Notes under the pieces: model-generated
The model's database searches: none
What the model saw: only the letters and a program-made list of their open reading frames with translations
What the model was told of the DNA's origin: nothing
Program-made: the position numbers and the translations under genes
Assembly (NCBI GenBank): GCA_025677825.1
Contig: JAIXMO010000019.1
Coordinates: forward strand, 310,001-374,000
From: Helicostylum pulchrum
Taxonomy: Eukaryota > Mucoromycota > Mucoromycetes > Mucorales > Mucoraceae
DNA length: 64,000 nt
Reading direction: 5' to 3'
Shown: positions 35,520 through 48,608 of the stretch, piece by piece
Numbering within the stretch: the first letter of the stretch is position 1
How the letters are laid out: each line of letters starts with the position of its first letter

Positions 35520-36271
35520 GAAATAAAAGAACGATAATATTAAAGTTGGAATTATAGGAGTGAACACTGTTTAAACGGGCAATACAAACGCTAGCAAGCG
35601 ATAGCTCTGCTTTTTTATATACTGTAATATGCTTCTTTTTGCGCGTGTGTGTAAAAATGCTGTTTAAACATTAAGTATTTTTCCCCCGAGTCTAAACAGT
35701 TAAAGGAGTACTGTATCCGCACATTTTCTTTGACTAGAAAATATGTCAGTTACAAGGTAACTCGATGATAATAACGTTACAGGGGAATCAATTCTATTTT
35801 CTCTTATATTGATCAGGTACAGAAAAAAAAGTAATAAAAAAAAAACGTGAGTTACATGTCTCTACAAATAAGTTTAAAAAAGAGAAGAAGGGTATTATAT
35901 AAAAGAGGAGTAACGCCTTGATGTTAAAAAGCCATATGGTTCCAGAATAACTATCGATACCCCCTCCTTTTTGGCCGTAAAAGGCTTAAAACCGAACGAG
36001 AGAGAAAAACTGCAGTCTCCAACCTAAGCATTTAGATAAATTATTAATAAAGTACAAACAAACAAAAAAACCGCAGGGAGAAAACAAAAGGGTACAAATT
36101 CCTAGATAATGCTTGAGTTTATTTCGTTTCATAGAACGAAAAAGAAGGAGTTTTTTTTTCACTATCCAGTTCGTTTGAAAGAAGAAGAAAAAAGGAGTGT
36201 GTTTATTGACGCATCTAAAAGAATACGATCAAAATGCCGTTTGTATTACGCGGGGTTAAACTTAGTTCTGT

Positions 36272-36274
<3 letters not shown>

Positions 36275-36308
<34 letters not shown>
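36275..36308. repeat. (AC)17 microsatellite
   Basis: Perfect dinucleotide run in the spacer downstream of the SulP-type transporter gene. Confidence 0.95.
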
Positions 36309-36312
<4 letters not shown>

Positions 36313-36448
36313 TTCCAACGAGATGGGGGCCAGAACATAATTCGTTTCAAAAAAAAAAAAAAGTAAAAGTAAAGGACATCTGAGAATTATGTATGTATAA
36401 TACGTTTATTTTAATAAACTGTACATTTATATTCAGGGTATTTCAGTT

Positions 36449-38969
36449 TTATTGTTGCACGTAAATACCGTTATTGATCATATCTCTTTCAATAGTTTCA
36501 ATGACATCAGGAACTCTTCTGAATAAATTTTCTTCGCCAACCACTTTAAGTAAACCTGACTTTCTAAACAGTACCATAGGACCATCTCGGAGTCTAACAA
36601 AAAACACTTTGACGTCTCGAGCATGATAGGCTTCTACAATTTCATAAAGAATCTGCACTGCACTATTATATGAAACATTATTTAGACTATATGCATAACG
36701 TGATAGGCGCGGTAATAGTTTTTTTTTTTTTTTTTTTTTTTTTTTACCTTGCGTCGATCTTTGGCATATTGTCTACATCAAAAATCATATATGATAATTT
36801 TCCAAGACGTGGGCTCTCTGAAGGATGAATCGACATATCGCCAAACTGCTCCAATCGACGTAACCTGTCCTTTAATTGACCTAAATTTTTTTTTAGTTGT
36901 AAAAAATAAAGAAATACTTTAGATTTTTACCTGTGTTGGCAAAAAAGAGGGGTTCATCAATACGCACGATTAATACATCTTCAAGATGCTCAACCACGTT
37001 AGGGTCATCCTGAATGGGTCTAAATTTATTGTTTGTACCCTTAACACGACCCTATAAAAAGTTTTTTTTTAATAAAAGAATCCTTATTCCTTATTATGTA
37101 CTTACCATGATGGAAATACGGGGATAACTTGTTTCCTTAATGGTCAGGAGAAGGGATAGTGTTACAGCCAGCAGCGTACCAAACTCAAGTGAAACCATGA
37201 CAGTAGCAAAAAATGTGACAGAAAGTAACCCGAGATCACGCCAGGCACCAATCTTAAATATAAAGTGAAGGTCTTCAGGCAATTCTCCCAGTAACGAAAG
37301 GACTGCAACAAAAATAATACCGGATAGTACTGCTTTTGGTAAGTAATAAAAGCAAGGCAATAAAAAGAAGATGGCTAAAATAGCAACAACACCAGCAATA
37401 AGACATGCCATTTGTGTACGTGCTCCAGCCTTATCATTGATTTTACTACGTGCTACCTAATACAATTAAAAAAGGGGGGTGTTGGGTACAAGTATGTCAA
37501 GATTATTCTATATTGACAAGGGTAAAAACTTACTGAACCAAATGCAGGAATACCTTGGAAAAGACCACTAACAATATTGGCAACGCCTAACGCAACTAAT
37601 TCACGATTGGCACTTACAGAGTAGTTATGCTTACTAGAATAAGTTTTAGCGATAACAACTGATTCGACAAAACCAATAATAGCAATCATAGCAGCGGTAA
37701 TTAACATATCCTTCATATGTTTACTTTCAGGGAAGACAGGTACCGAAGGTAACGGGATACCTTTACTATCAATATTACCCAAAATAGCCAACCCCTGATG
37801 GTCCCAATCGAAGAACCAAGTCAGGAGAGAAGAAGCGATGACTACCAGCAAGACTTCAGGAAGTAATTGAAACCATCTTACTCTTGCCAATTTCGATTTG
37901 GAAACACGGGCCATCATCAAAAAAGCAACAGATACAGTAGAAACAGATGCAGTTAAAACGTGGGAATATTGAATGTTTTTGATCAAAAACAAAAGACGGC
38001 TAATGGAACTAGAAGCTTCGGTAATACCATGTTTTTCACTTAAAGCTACTAAACCTAGTAAAATAATACCTTGTTGCAATGCTACCACAAGACCAACACC
38101 CGAAATAAATCCACGTAACAGCGCACGACTCATTAAACTATCCAAAAATCCTAAGCGGAATATACCTAACAAGAACGTAAAGATACCAACAAAGATAGTC
38201 ATCAAACAGGCCCAAGCTAAAGGATCAACATTATCTCCGCCATCACTGTTAAGCTGAGCAATGGAAGAACCGACTAATAAAGAAAGTGTAGCTTCAGGTC
38301 CAACCGACATTTGTCTAGATTCAATTATTATTTTGGTGTAAGTCAGTTGATGAGACACAAATAGAATATATATACAAACAAAGCATAGAAGAAAAATTAC
38401 CTTGACATACCAAAAATGGCATAGGTGATGGCAGGAAAGGCAATGGAGTACAAACCATGAATAGCTTCTAACTTACATAAAGCAGTAGCATAAGATAAAC
38501 CTTGTGGGATCAATAAACAAGAGAGAGTGATACCAGCAATAAGATCACCCCAAAAGAGTTGAGAAGAGTAAAGAGGTAACCATTGTAATATGGGAAGATA
38601 ATATTTTGATCTAACTTTAAATGTACTCCAGCTGTCTTTTGGTGAAGAATCATTGATTCTAGCAGAAGGTACTACATGTATATATGTAAGTTCTCGGGAG
38701 TTGTATATAAACGGCATTTTTTTTTTTACTTACAGGGAGAAGCAGTCATATATCTGGGTACAGAAGGATGATCTAGACCTAAAAGTAACGCCTGCGATTC
38801 ATTTACGATAATATCGGGTGGCAATAATTCTTCATTATCGCTGTCTACTTCGAGATGAATAGTGGAATGACCACCTACAAAATAAAAAATGTGAATTTCC
38901 AAAGAGAGGCGGAAATATTTTAGGCTTACTATAACTATTCGATACACTTCTTTGTTTGGGAGAGCCCAT
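36449..38969 (-). CDS. SLC26/SulP anion transporter (sulfate permease-like) with STAS domain
   Basis: Exons (minus): 38969-38930, 38874-38734, 38671-38401, 38314-37534, 37456-37106, 37051-36931, 36880-36748, 36662-36449, for 683 residues. SulP hallmarks: GDLIAGITLSCLLIPQGLSY, the conserved SVGPEATLSLLVGS, GFVESVVIAKTYSSKHNYSV and ANIVSGLFQGIPAFGS. About ten to twelve membrane segments are visible. The C-terminal STAS domain spans about residues 540-683 and includes VLIVRIDEPLFFAN and MIFDVDNMPKIDA. The N-terminus has acidic and dileucine-rich residues (VDSDNEELLPP, ESQALLLG), which in other proteins can direct sorting to the vacuole. Transport of sulfate is inferred from the family. The intron at 36747-36663 contains a 27-nt homopolymer. 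Confidence 0.94.
36719..36745. repeat. T27 homopolymer inside a SulP-gene intron
   Basis: On the transcribed (minus) strand this is A27, directly after the 5' splice site of the last intron. Confidence 0.9.
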
Positions 38970-40204
38970 AGATTTTTTATTTTAAGAAGAAAAAACGAAA
39001 AGAAGAGAGAAAATGAAGGAAATGAAAAAACAGTCTCCTTTCTGTCTTTTTATACAGTGTTTAGCGTTTAGAAAAAAGTTAGTACTACCAATGGTGATAC
39101 ACACGGTTTAACTAAAAATACTTATTTCGCCTCAGAGTAAACATTTGAACTTTTAAATATGTATACAATGACATAACCCTTTATTTTTACTATACTGTTT
39201 AGATGAACTTTTTTTTTGCACTTTAATACTTTCAAGTAGATTTAAAAATAAACAGATACGCGCTCAATATACGTCAAGCTTATTAAACGATATTTGTTTC
39301 CGAAAAAGAGAAACTCTTTCTTTTTTCTTCTCACTTTTTAAAATAGAAATTTAGGCACATTTTAAAGGACTTTAAATAAAAACGGAACCGTAAAAAGTTC
39401 CCGTACAAACATAATTCGAATAGTTATGATATCGTTTTTTGAAGTAGGGTCTATGATGCTGCTTCAATATACAGTACCGTTACATTAAAAGTGCATGATA
39501 TCCATACGAAAATAAAATAGGAAGCCGTTAGTTGTCAAACAAGAAACGTACATTTTAATACCTTATTTTATTACGAAAAAAAAAATATATATATATATAT
39601 ATACATATACAAAATCTAACGAAAGGGCCTTTTTCCTCTTGCGGGACACATGTGTTCAAAAGATTAATACAAATAAAATACGGTTACTTGCCAGCGAATG
39701 TTGTCCAAGACTTGCGATGTGGTCAAAGTGCTTTGAGCTACCAGAAGGGTGAAATTATTGATACTGGACGAGGCAGTTAAGACTTGCACGAAAGTTAGGT
39801 CGCTTTCAGCAGGGAGAATAGTAAAGTCGTTGATAGATTAAAAGTATCTTTTTTGTTGAACCGAAATTTATATCTTTTTTTCTCTCCTGCCATTTCGTCG
39901 CCAACTTAAACTATGCAAGTATACCTGAAAAGTAAAATATTTAAAAGTAGTAAAACGTAGCAGCGAAATAAATATACCTCCATACTGTAGCCTTTATTTT
40001 CAATAAAAAAAGACATACGCAATATCTATAACCTTTGTTGACGGCATTGGCAAGTATAGCCTATGTATATTGAATACCTGTGTAAGGCCATTGTGTAAGA
40101 GTGACCGCTTCTAATTTATTGCCTGGAAATAAAATTATCCAAAAAAAAATACAACATAAATGAAGGAACGACTACATCATCTTTTTAATTCAATTACATA
40201 AAAG
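38970..40204. other. Divergent intergenic region upstream of SEC24
   Basis: About 1.2 kb. It holds a (TA)n run near 39586-39604 and a coding-like minus-strand frame (39837-39664) containing DFTILPAESDLTFVQVLTAS and ending in a stop. That frame has no clear start or splice partner, so it is an unresolved exon or relic. Confidence 0.4.
39664..39837 (-). other. Unassigned coding-like segment
   Basis: Fifty-seven open codons whose translation looks protein-like (SINNFTLLVAQSTLTTSQVL). A stop sits directly upstream and no acceptor site is obvious there. No family recognised. Confidence 0.2.
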
Positions 40205-43200
40205 ATGACTTCTCATCCTCAACCATTACCACCTGGACAACAACGACCTTTGATTAACAACAATGTACCTCGTCCACCTTTTGTACCTCAACAGAACCCT
40301 GGTGTAAGACCTTACGCACTAAGTAAGTAAAAACAAGTACCTGTTTTTTGTAGCTACTTATACATTCTCTTATTTAGATCAACCTCAACAATACTCTCCT
40401 CAACAACGACCACAATTTTCCGCACAAGGTCCTCAACACCATTCTGTTCAAAGACCTATGCATTACGCTCCTCAAAGACCTCAACTTCCTCAGCAACCTC
40501 TTGGAGCTCAACCTTACTCTCCTCAACAATCTCAACAGTCTCAACAGTCTCAACAGTTTCAAATGAATAGACCATCGCCTGGAACTTCTCCTATTGAGCA
40601 ACAGATGAGAGATACGCATATTGATAATTCTGTGCAGGTAGGATTAATGATTAAATACAAGCGTCAATAGGTTTTTATGATAATAACTTTTTCTTTTTTT
40701 TAAGAAACCTGGACGCTCAAAGCGAGTTTATGCAACTGGGCCAAGTACACCCTTACCATCTACACACACACAATCTCAACCAATAAGTTCTTTCAACCAA
40801 ACTCAACCACAAGGACAAATACCTCAACCTGTAGAGCTTACTCAAAATGTAATGCCAACGCAACCCGGTCAACCTATGCCGGCACAAGACCTAGGTCCTA
40901 AAAACACACCTCTTGGACTTCCCCCTCGACCCAACGTAAAGCCTCGTATCGATCCCAACCAAATCCCATCACCTATTCCAATTCAAGAAAAGGATCAAGA
41001 ACTATATCAACAACCTGAATATTATTACGGTACTTGCGCAAACGACACATTACCTTTAGCATGTACCGATTTCAAAACATTGGATCAAGGAAATTGTAAT
41101 CCTAGATTTATGCGACTTACTTTAAACAGTGTACCTCAAACCAACGATTTGGTTAAAGAAACTGGATTTCCATTTGGCATAGTTGTTCAGCCTTTAGCAT
41201 CGATACATGCTGAAGATGCAGATTTACCTCTTGTACCTTTAATTAGTGAAACATCCGAACCCTCTCGTTGTTCACGTTGTAAAGGATACTTAAACCCATG
41301 GTGCAAGTACACAGAAGCTGGTAAAAAATTTGTATGTAACTTGTGTGATTTTCAAAATGTTGTACCAGAGGACCAGTACTGTCCTGTTGATATGAATGGC
41401 AGAAGAATGGATACCGAAAGCCGCCCCGAATTAATGTTTGGATCCGTTGAATTTGACGTACCTAAAGATTACTGGAACGATATTGAACCAAAGCCTTTAC
41501 ACCATTTGTTTGCAATTGATGTATCCGTAAATGCGGTAAGATCAGGTATGTTGACCATTTTCTGTCAAACTGTCAAACAAATCTTGGCAAAAGGTGCTTT
41601 CCCGTTAGGTATGAAGGTGGGTATCATGACATATGATAGCTCTATTCACTTTTATAATTTGCAGGTAAAGTTTTTTTTTTTTTTTTTTTGGCATGAAAAC
41701 AAAAATATCGAATATTAAAAGAGTGTAATTAGGCCGGATTAGAACGGGCTACAATGATGATTGTTTCTGATATTGATGATGTTTTTGTACCCCTTTCTAA
41801 TGGTCTCTTTGTTGATCCTATGGAATCAAGGTAAATAGTAACATGCTTTTTGAGTCCTGTGTCATTTTTATTTAAAAAAAAATAGATCTTTGATTGAAGG
41901 ATTAATGGATCAATTACCTATTTTGTATCGCGATACAGTAATTCCCAATGCAGCATTTAGTTCTGCTATTCAATCTTCTTTGATAGCTATGGTAATAAAT
42001 GAAGGGGGAAAAGGAGGGAAGATGTATTTCTAACTGACACTTGTGTTTAGAAATCAACTGGTGGTAAAGTTTCCATTATGCATACTTCATTACCCTCTAT
42101 CGGTCCTGGTATTTTAAAGAACCGTGATGATCCAAAACTTCAAGGGACCGAACGTGAAAAAGGATTACTTGTACCTCAAGACAATTTTTACCCACAACTA
42201 GCTGGAGAATGTGTTCGATCTGGCATTTCAGTTGATAGTTGGTTTTTCCCACCTGCCAATACATATATAGATGTAGCTACCATTGGTATTGTATCTGCCA
42301 TGACGGGCGGTGATACCCATTACTTTCCTAATTTTAATTTGGAACGAGAAGGGTATCAAGTAACTCACGATCTTATGCATATTATTTCTCGTGAACAAGG
42401 ATACAGAGCTGCTTTCCGATTGCGATGCTCTAATGGATTGACCGTCTCGGATCAATACGGTAATTTTGCCATGAGCAACGCAACGGATATAGAATTAGCC
42501 GCAGTCAATTCAGATACCTCTATTGGTATTGAATTAAAGCATGATGATAAATTGCCAGAAAACTCTCAAGTTTATTTCCAAAGTGCGTTGTTGTATACTA
42601 CAGCGCAAGGTCAACGTCGAGTTCGAGTTCATAACTTGGCCGGTAGTGTTGGTACCACCGCACATCCAGTATTTAAGCAAGCTGATTTGGATACTACAAT
42701 GAACTTTATTATTAAACGTACTATTACATTGTCAGCCAAGAAGACCATCAATGATCTTTCAAATGAATTGGATACTTTTTGCATCAAGATCTTGACTGCA
42801 TATCGCAAATTCTGTGCTTCTGGTGCTACTGCTGCTCAGCTGATCTTACCTGAATCATTCAAGGTATTACCACTCTTGTTGGCATCTTTCAAAAAATCAG
42901 AAGTTTTAAGAAAAGGTATGGTATTTTTTTTTAAAAAAAAAAGAAGTACGACCTATTCTTATGTTTTTTATTATTATTAGATCCTTCATTAACATTCGAT
43001 ATGCGCGCTTACTCTTTGCAAAAAATAAAGAACCTTAGTATTCCTGGTACGATCAAATGGTTATACCCACGTTGTATCCGTCTCGATGTTTGGTTGCAAC
43101 AAAAAGACAAATCGCGAACCCCACTTGAACGACTTTCGTACGACCGATTTGAACCTGTAGGCATCTACTGGATAGAAAGCCATCAAGGTATATTTTTATG

Positions 43201-43635
43201 GATCGGTAAAGACGCCTCCACCGATTTAGTTCAAGATATATTTGGAGTTTCTGATCTAAACCAGATTAACCCCAGCATGAATCAATTACCTGTTCTTGGT
43301 ACAGCTTCAAATGTTAATTTAAGAATGCTTTATTCTAAATTGACCGAAAACAAGCCTTATTTACCTTTACTTCACGTCATTCGACATGGATTAGACCTTG
43401 AAGTTGAACTATCTAAAGTTTTAGTAGAAGACGAGACATTCAATCAAATGAGTTATGTTGATTACTTATGTATGATTCATAAACAAATTCAATCAGAGGT
43501 AAAAAAAAAAATTAAAGACTTGACAGAAAATGTGACCAAAGGATTAAACTAATATATTTTTCGTTTCTGTAGTTGGAAAGAGAAAAGCACGATGTAGTAA
43601 TTTCTGCAGCCTCTTACTGGGCTTATAGATACTAA
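40205..43635 (+). CDS. SEC24: COPII coat cargo-adaptor SEC24
   Basis: Exons: 40205-40322, 40378-40637, 40705-41664, 41733-41830, 41886-41991, 42051-42915, 42981-43498, 43573-43635, for 995 residues. The N-terminal about 230 residues are Pro/Gln-rich and disordered. Then come the zinc finger (CSRCKGYLNPWCKY ... FVCNLC), the vWA-like trunk (HHLFAIDVSVNAVRSGM; GKVSIMHTSLPSIGPG), the beta-sandwich, the helical domain (FRLRCSNGLTVSDQYGNF; YRKFCASGATAAQLILPESF) and the gelsolin-like domain (YWIESHQGIFLWIGKDAS). Role: recognises cargo at ER exit sites with Sec23. The last exon (LEREKHDVVISAASYWAYRY) is required; reading through its intron would give a different tail. Confidence 0.97.
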
Positions 43636-43964
43636 ACAGAGGGAAATTGTCACGATATTTAATGTGTAATAATAAAAAAGTATAATTTACATAAAAAAAA
43701 ACTAGAAACCATTTATATTCTATTATTATCAAGGCCAACAAGATGCGCCTAGTTGATATAAAAATAAGTCTACATTTTCTTGGAGAGTAATAGGTCATAA
43801 ATTCAAAAGGAAATTTTAAATATTTGTAATATGCAATGTGAATTTTATTATTCTTGATTGTGATTTAAAAGAAATTGTGTGATTTTTTTTAAAAAATAGG
43901 TATTAGACGGAAAAAGAGGTTATATTGTCTAAAGTTGAAAAATGTATACAATTTGTTTTTGTTT
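43636..43964. other. Convergent spacer between SEC24 and LEU2
   Basis: About 330 bp, AT-rich, 3' untranslated regions of both genes. No gene or repeat seen. Confidence 0.5.
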
Positions 43965-45239
43965 TTATTTGATGGCCTTCAATAAAGTTGTTAACTCCTC
44001 AGCAACCTTGTCACCAACCTCAACAGTGGATTTATCACCGTGGAGATCGCGAGTATGGAACCCAGAATCCAAGACCTTACGAACAGCTTCTTCAATTGCA
44101 AGAGCTTCAGTTTCAAATCCAAGAGAATATCTAAGCAACATAGCAGCACTAAGGATAGTGGCGATAGGGTTAGCAATACCTTGTCCAGCAATATCAGGAG
44201 CGGAACCATGAATGGGCTCGTAAACACCAAGACACTTGCCCTTACCATCAGGAAGGCCACTAAGAGAAGCAGAAGGTAACAAACCAAGAGAGCCGACAAT
44301 AACTGAAGCCTCATCAGAAAGAATATCACCAAACATATTTTCAGTTAAGACGACACCATTAAGACTGGTAGGACGTTGTACCATAGCCATAGCACAGGAA
44401 TCAACCAATTGATGATCGTATTCTAATTCAGGGAACTCTTTATCCATGGTTTCAGTGACAGTCTTACGCCAGAGACGAGAGGTAGCTAAAACATTGGCCT
44501 TATCAACAGAATGAATCTTACCGGGAGGAGATTGCTTCTTTGCTAAGAGAGCAGCTAATCTAGTAACGCGCTCAATCTCAGGTTTGGAGTAAGGAAGTGT
44601 ATCATAAGCTAAATAAAAAACAACAAATAAAAGGTTAATTTTACGTGTTTTTAAAAATTCTCCCACGGTAATGTTTTTTTTTCTCTCTTGACACTTGCAA
44701 AATGAATTGCGTCTTTTTAACACTTTTCGCTCTATTACTCTTAAAATATAATTACCTTTGCCATCTTCACCAGCTTCCTTACGCTCACCAAAGTAAATAC
44801 CACCAACTAACTCACGAACAAAAACAAAGTTAGTACCTTGAACGATATGATCCTTCAAAGGAGAGAGACCAGTAAGGGTATCGGAAGCAAAAGAGACAGG
44901 GCGCAAGTTAGCATAAAGATCGAGCTCTTTTCTAAGTCTCAAAAGGCCTTGTTCAGGACGAGGTCCACTACCGATATGAGCACCAGGAAGACCACCGACA
45001 GCACCCAACAAAATAGCATCCGCTTGTCTACAAGCCTCAAGAGAAGAATCAGGAAGAGGTTCGCCAGTCTTTTCCATAGCTGCTAAACCAATCAATTCAT
45101 TCTTAAATTCGAATTGAGCACCGAGAGCTTGAGATCTTTGTTCAGAAACGACCTTTAAAATCTTGACAGCTTCTGCTACAATCTCGGGTCCAACGCCGTC
45201 ACCAGCGAGACAAACAATAGTGATATTTTGAGGAGACAT
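43965..45239 (-). CDS. LEU2: 3-isopropylmalate dehydrogenase
   Basis: Exons (minus): 45239-44756 and 44608-43965, for 375 residues. Motifs: [25 protein letters not shown], the substrate arginines in [17 protein letters not shown], the metal-binding [20 protein letters not shown] and the NAD site [20 protein letters not shown]. Role: oxidative decarboxylation of 3-isopropylmalate in leucine synthesis. It has no clear organelle presequence, as in yeast. The 147-nt intron (44609-44755) is a multiple of three and has no stop in frame, so the open frame runs unbroken through it; spliced is preferred because the joined residues [10 protein letters not shown] match the family. Confidence 0.98.
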   Translation of the reverse strand: MSPQNITIVCLAGDGVGPEIVAEAVKILKVVSEQRSQALGAQFEFKNELIGLAAMEKTGEPLPDSSLEACRQADAILLGAVGGLPGAHIGSGPRPEQGLLRLRKELDLYANLRPVSFASDTLTGLSPLKDHIVQGTNFVFVRELVGGIYFGERKEAGEDGKGNYILRVIERKVLKRRNSFCKCQERKKNITVGEFLKTRKINLLFVVFYLAYDTLPYSKPEIERVTRLAALLAKKQSPPGKIHSVDKANVLATSRLWRKTVTETMDKEFPELEYDHQLVDSCAMAMVQRPTSLNGVVLTENMFGDILSDEASVIVGSLGLLPSASLSGLPDGKGKCLGVYEPIHGSAPDIAGQGIANPIATILSAAMLLRYSLGFETEALAIEEAVRKVLDSGFHTRDLHGDKSTVEVGDKVAEELTTLLKAIK

Positions 45240-46353
45240 TATTATAATTATTATTATTTTCTTTGAAGGAAAGTTACAAAAAGAAGTAAAAAGAAGTAAA
45301 AAAAAAAGAAAAAGAGGTTTCCCTTAAAATAAAGCAAAAAAAAAAAATGATTCATGGCAATTACAGCCAATCAGGTACGCGATTTTTTCATTGGCTGATT
45401 ATCAGAGTGACAAAATAAAATATGACTAAGTCCACAGCGTATAAAAAAAAGGGAATTCTTGATACACGGCCTTTCCAGATTCTTTATATTTCCCGGTACA
45501 CGAAAAAATGTTTAGCTGAAAAGTGATAGTTAGTTTACATTTGTTTATTTCGCATGATTTATTTACACGTTTGATTTCACTTCCTCCGCATAAAAAGGAA
45601 TTTGCGTGAGCCAAGTTGGAACAACAATTACTCGTACAATAAAAATAATTAACCATCGTTTAAGTATGTAAATATGTACGAGTATGACAGTATAATTACG
45701 CCATGATTAGTAAATAAATCACAAGAGTACTCCTCCCTACTATTTTATCATCCTTTTTTATCACTTCTTTTAAAAAAGTCTTTTTTCTTCACCTTTTTTT
45801 TTTTTCTTCACTTTCATTTCTTTTTATGTTTATGTTTATACAAACTGATAGGTTTTTCTTAGAGCAATAGTCATCCGAAAAGGTAAGTGAAAAGAAACAG
45901 GTCATTTTAATCAACCGTGCAAACTGAACCGTATAGACAGAGTCGTGAAACAAAAATCACGTACCAGCAAGTATAATGAAGGGTCAGCCATTCGACAGGA
46001 ACAGGTATAATAAAAAAAAAAACTTGAAAAGTCACCTTCTTGACTAAACATTTTTTTTAAAAAAACTCTATATCTAGCAAATTTTAATAGAGACGGCTGG
46101 AGATGCTCTGACATTACGACCAGACATTTTTTTTTTTTTCTATTTTTCAAATAAAAGCATCATGATTAAAAATGTTGCAGTAAAAAAAAGTATAGAAGAA
46201 AAAAATTAGATTTATTTACGATGTCCTTCGTCAAGGAGGGGGGTGTACAAAAAAACGAAAAAGATGGGGTTATAACTGGTGAGAATCAATAAAAAAGATA
46301 GTAACTACAAGTCTAATTTAGGATAAAGTGTAAAGAATTTTTGTTATGCAGGT
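45240..46353. other. Spacer between ILV5 and LEU2 (LEU2 promoter side)
   Basis: About 1.1 kb. CCAAT-type motifs occur (GCCAAT at 45367, ATTGGC at 45391) and a near-match to a Gcn4 site (TGACTAA at 45422). No gene is supported; the 45426-45656 minus frame has no recognised domain. Confidence 0.45.
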
Positions 46354-47665
46354 TTAGTTCTTGCCGGCGTTTTCAGGTCTAAGTTGACGAACAGTCTTAC
46401 CGGTTCTCCAGATCTCAGACTCACGAATTTCACGAAGTTCTTCTTCGAGCTTTTCACGATAATCGGGTTGAGAGTTACGATCAAGAGAACGAGCAGTTTC
46501 AGTACCATCACGAACAGATCTATAAAGGTCTTCAAAGACAGGCTTAGAGGCAGCGTGGAAAGGCTTCCACCAATCAAGAGCACCACGCATAGCAGTAGTA
46601 GAACAGTTAGAGTACATCCAATCCATACCCTTCTCACCAATCAAGGGGTAGAGAGATTGAGTGGCTTCCTCGACAGTTTCATTGAATGCTTCAGAGGGAG
46701 AATGACCGTTAGCTCTCAAGACTTCGTATTGAGCTTGGAATAAACCTTGAATGGCACCCATCAAGACACCACGTTCACCGAATAAATCAGAGTAAACTTC
46801 CTTTTCAAAAGTGGTCTCGTACATATAACCAGAACCAATTCCGATACCTAAAGCAATAGTACGCTCCTTGGCATGACCACTGGCATCCTTGTGAACAGCG
46901 AAAGAAGAGTTGATACCACGACCTTCTTGGAAAAGACGACGAACAGTGAAACCGGAACCCTTAGGGGCAACGAGAATAACATCAACGCCTAAACATAATA
47001 TATATATTAAAAAACTTGCCATTTCCACTCTTTTTTTTTTTTTTTTTTACTTACCCTCAGGGGCTTCAATGTTGGTTTGATCATTATATACAATGGAGAA
47101 ACCATGAGAGAAATAAAGGGTCTTTCCAGGAGTTAAAAGAGGCTTCATAGAAGGCCAGATTTCCTTTTGATAGGCATCGGACAAGAGGTTCATAACGACA
47201 GTACCTTTATTGACGGCATCAAGAACAGGGAACAAGTTCTTACCGGGAACCCAACCTTCCTCAACAGCTTGTTGAAAAGTCTTACCTTCACGTTGACCGA
47301 TAATAACATTGACACCATTATCACGCAAGTTTAAAGCTTGACCACGACCTTGAGGACCGTAACCGAGAACGGCAATAGTATCATTCTTGAAAGTTTCGAG
47401 TAATTTTTCCTTGGGAACATCAGAACGTTCATAAACAGTTTCTTCGGATCCACCAAAGTTTAAGGTTTTCATACTGCGAGATTGCACAGTAGGGATCTAT
47501 AACAAATTAGTTTTTATATGTAAAACGGTTTATTTGTTTTTTATTACTTACGGTGGTAGCCTTGATAGCGGATTGTCTAAAGGCAGGTCTGGCAGTAGCC
47601 ATAATAATAGGACGAGCCATAGTGGTAGCTCTACGAAGAGCAGTAGCGAAAACACGAGCAGACAT
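46354..47665 (-). CDS. ILV5: Ketol-acid reductoisomerase, mitochondrial
   Basis: Exons (minus): 47665-47552, 47496-47055, 46988-46354, for 396 residues (yeast Ilv5 is 395). The N-terminus MSARVFATALRRATTMARPI is an Arg/Ala-rich mitochondrial presequence. The NADPH Rossmann motif is VLGYGPQGRGQALNLRDNG. The Mg-binding helical domain includes VAPKGSGFTVRRLF, GYMYETTFEKEVYSDLFGER and the C-terminal SNCSTTAMRGALDW. Role: second step of valine and isoleucine synthesis, converting acetohydroxy acids to dihydroxy acids. It is divergent from ILV2, whose product is its substrate. Confidence 0.98.
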
Positions 47666-48365
47666 ATTTAAAAAAGTTAATTAATATGAAGAACAAAAAA
47701 CAAAACAAAAAAAACTTTTTAAAAAAAAGGGTATTTAAATAAAATAAATAAAAATAGGTAACTCAAAAAACTCCAACATATGAATCACAATAGGATGGTA
47801 CAATTAGCTTGGTTAAAAACCCATATTTTAAAGGATCAGCCAATAAACGTCAATGTGTGTAGAGTGTGATACATCTTAAATTAAAGAATCCGATTGGAGG
47901 GGGCCCACAGGGAATATTTAGATTAAAATGGTAACGAAATCTCCGCCCAAGTTTGAAGAATAAATTTTTACTGGAATTACACAATTGAAAAAAAGTATAA
48001 CGAGATAAAATACGTATTTTACTTTAGTAGGCTGTAAACGCGCATCTGTATCTTATTAAAATCAAACTAAAATTCTATACGTGCATATACTAAAAAAGAA
48101 TTATAAAAGAAACATTTATTATCTAACTTTTTTTTGCACTACCTTACATATTCGATCTATTGTGTATAAAGGAGAGAGCTAGCATAAAAAATAATCGAGA
48201 TGTAACCATCATAAAAAAAGATAAGGCACGCAGTACTTTTTTTTTAAACTAGCGACTTCCCCACATTGGGTTGTGAGCAAATAGGATTCATATTGAATTT
48301 GGACCAATCAACCTTATCTTTTTTTCTACTCTTGCATTGAAAGAATAGCGGGTATATGATTGGTT

Positions 48366-48372
48366 TGACTCA
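48366..48372 (+). promoter_or_regulatory. Gcn4/AP-1-type site TGACTCA
   Basis: Exact TGACTCA in the ILV5-ILV2 intergenic region, 430 bp from the ILV2 start. Gcn4-type bZIP factors bind this motif to induce amino acid genes; function here is inferred. Confidence 0.5.
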
Positions 48373-48601
48373 CATTATATCCCTTTTAGCAATGCAATTC
48401 ACATGTCACATTTTATGTGTTTTTCAATCCTATAATGAGTTACTAGTAAACATTTAAACTATCTAGATCAACTCTAATTACTTACATACAATGTAGCAAA
48501 TGATTTAAAATCGTTTCTATTGGCAAAAAGTTACTTTTCTAAAAAAAACTTGTTTATATAGTCATTTCTTATTGACCTATTGTACAGCTTCACTTGCACA
48601 T

Positions 48602-48608
48602 TGACTCA
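48602..48608 (+). promoter_or_regulatory. Gcn4/AP-1-type site TGACTCA
   Basis: Second exact TGACTCA, about 200 bp upstream of the ILV2 ATG. Confidence 0.55.

Larger units (their letters stand above)
34421..36448. other. Long intergenic region with homopolymer and (AC)n repeats
   Basis: About 2 kb, AT-rich. It contains a short minus-strand reading frame (35013-35171), a T12/A24 tract at 35484-35519 and an (AC)17 tract. No larger gene is supported. Confidence 0.45.

Noticed and set aside
46384..46743. 119-codon plus-strand frame opposite ILV5
   Set aside because: Antisense shadow of the conserved ILV5 exon 3.
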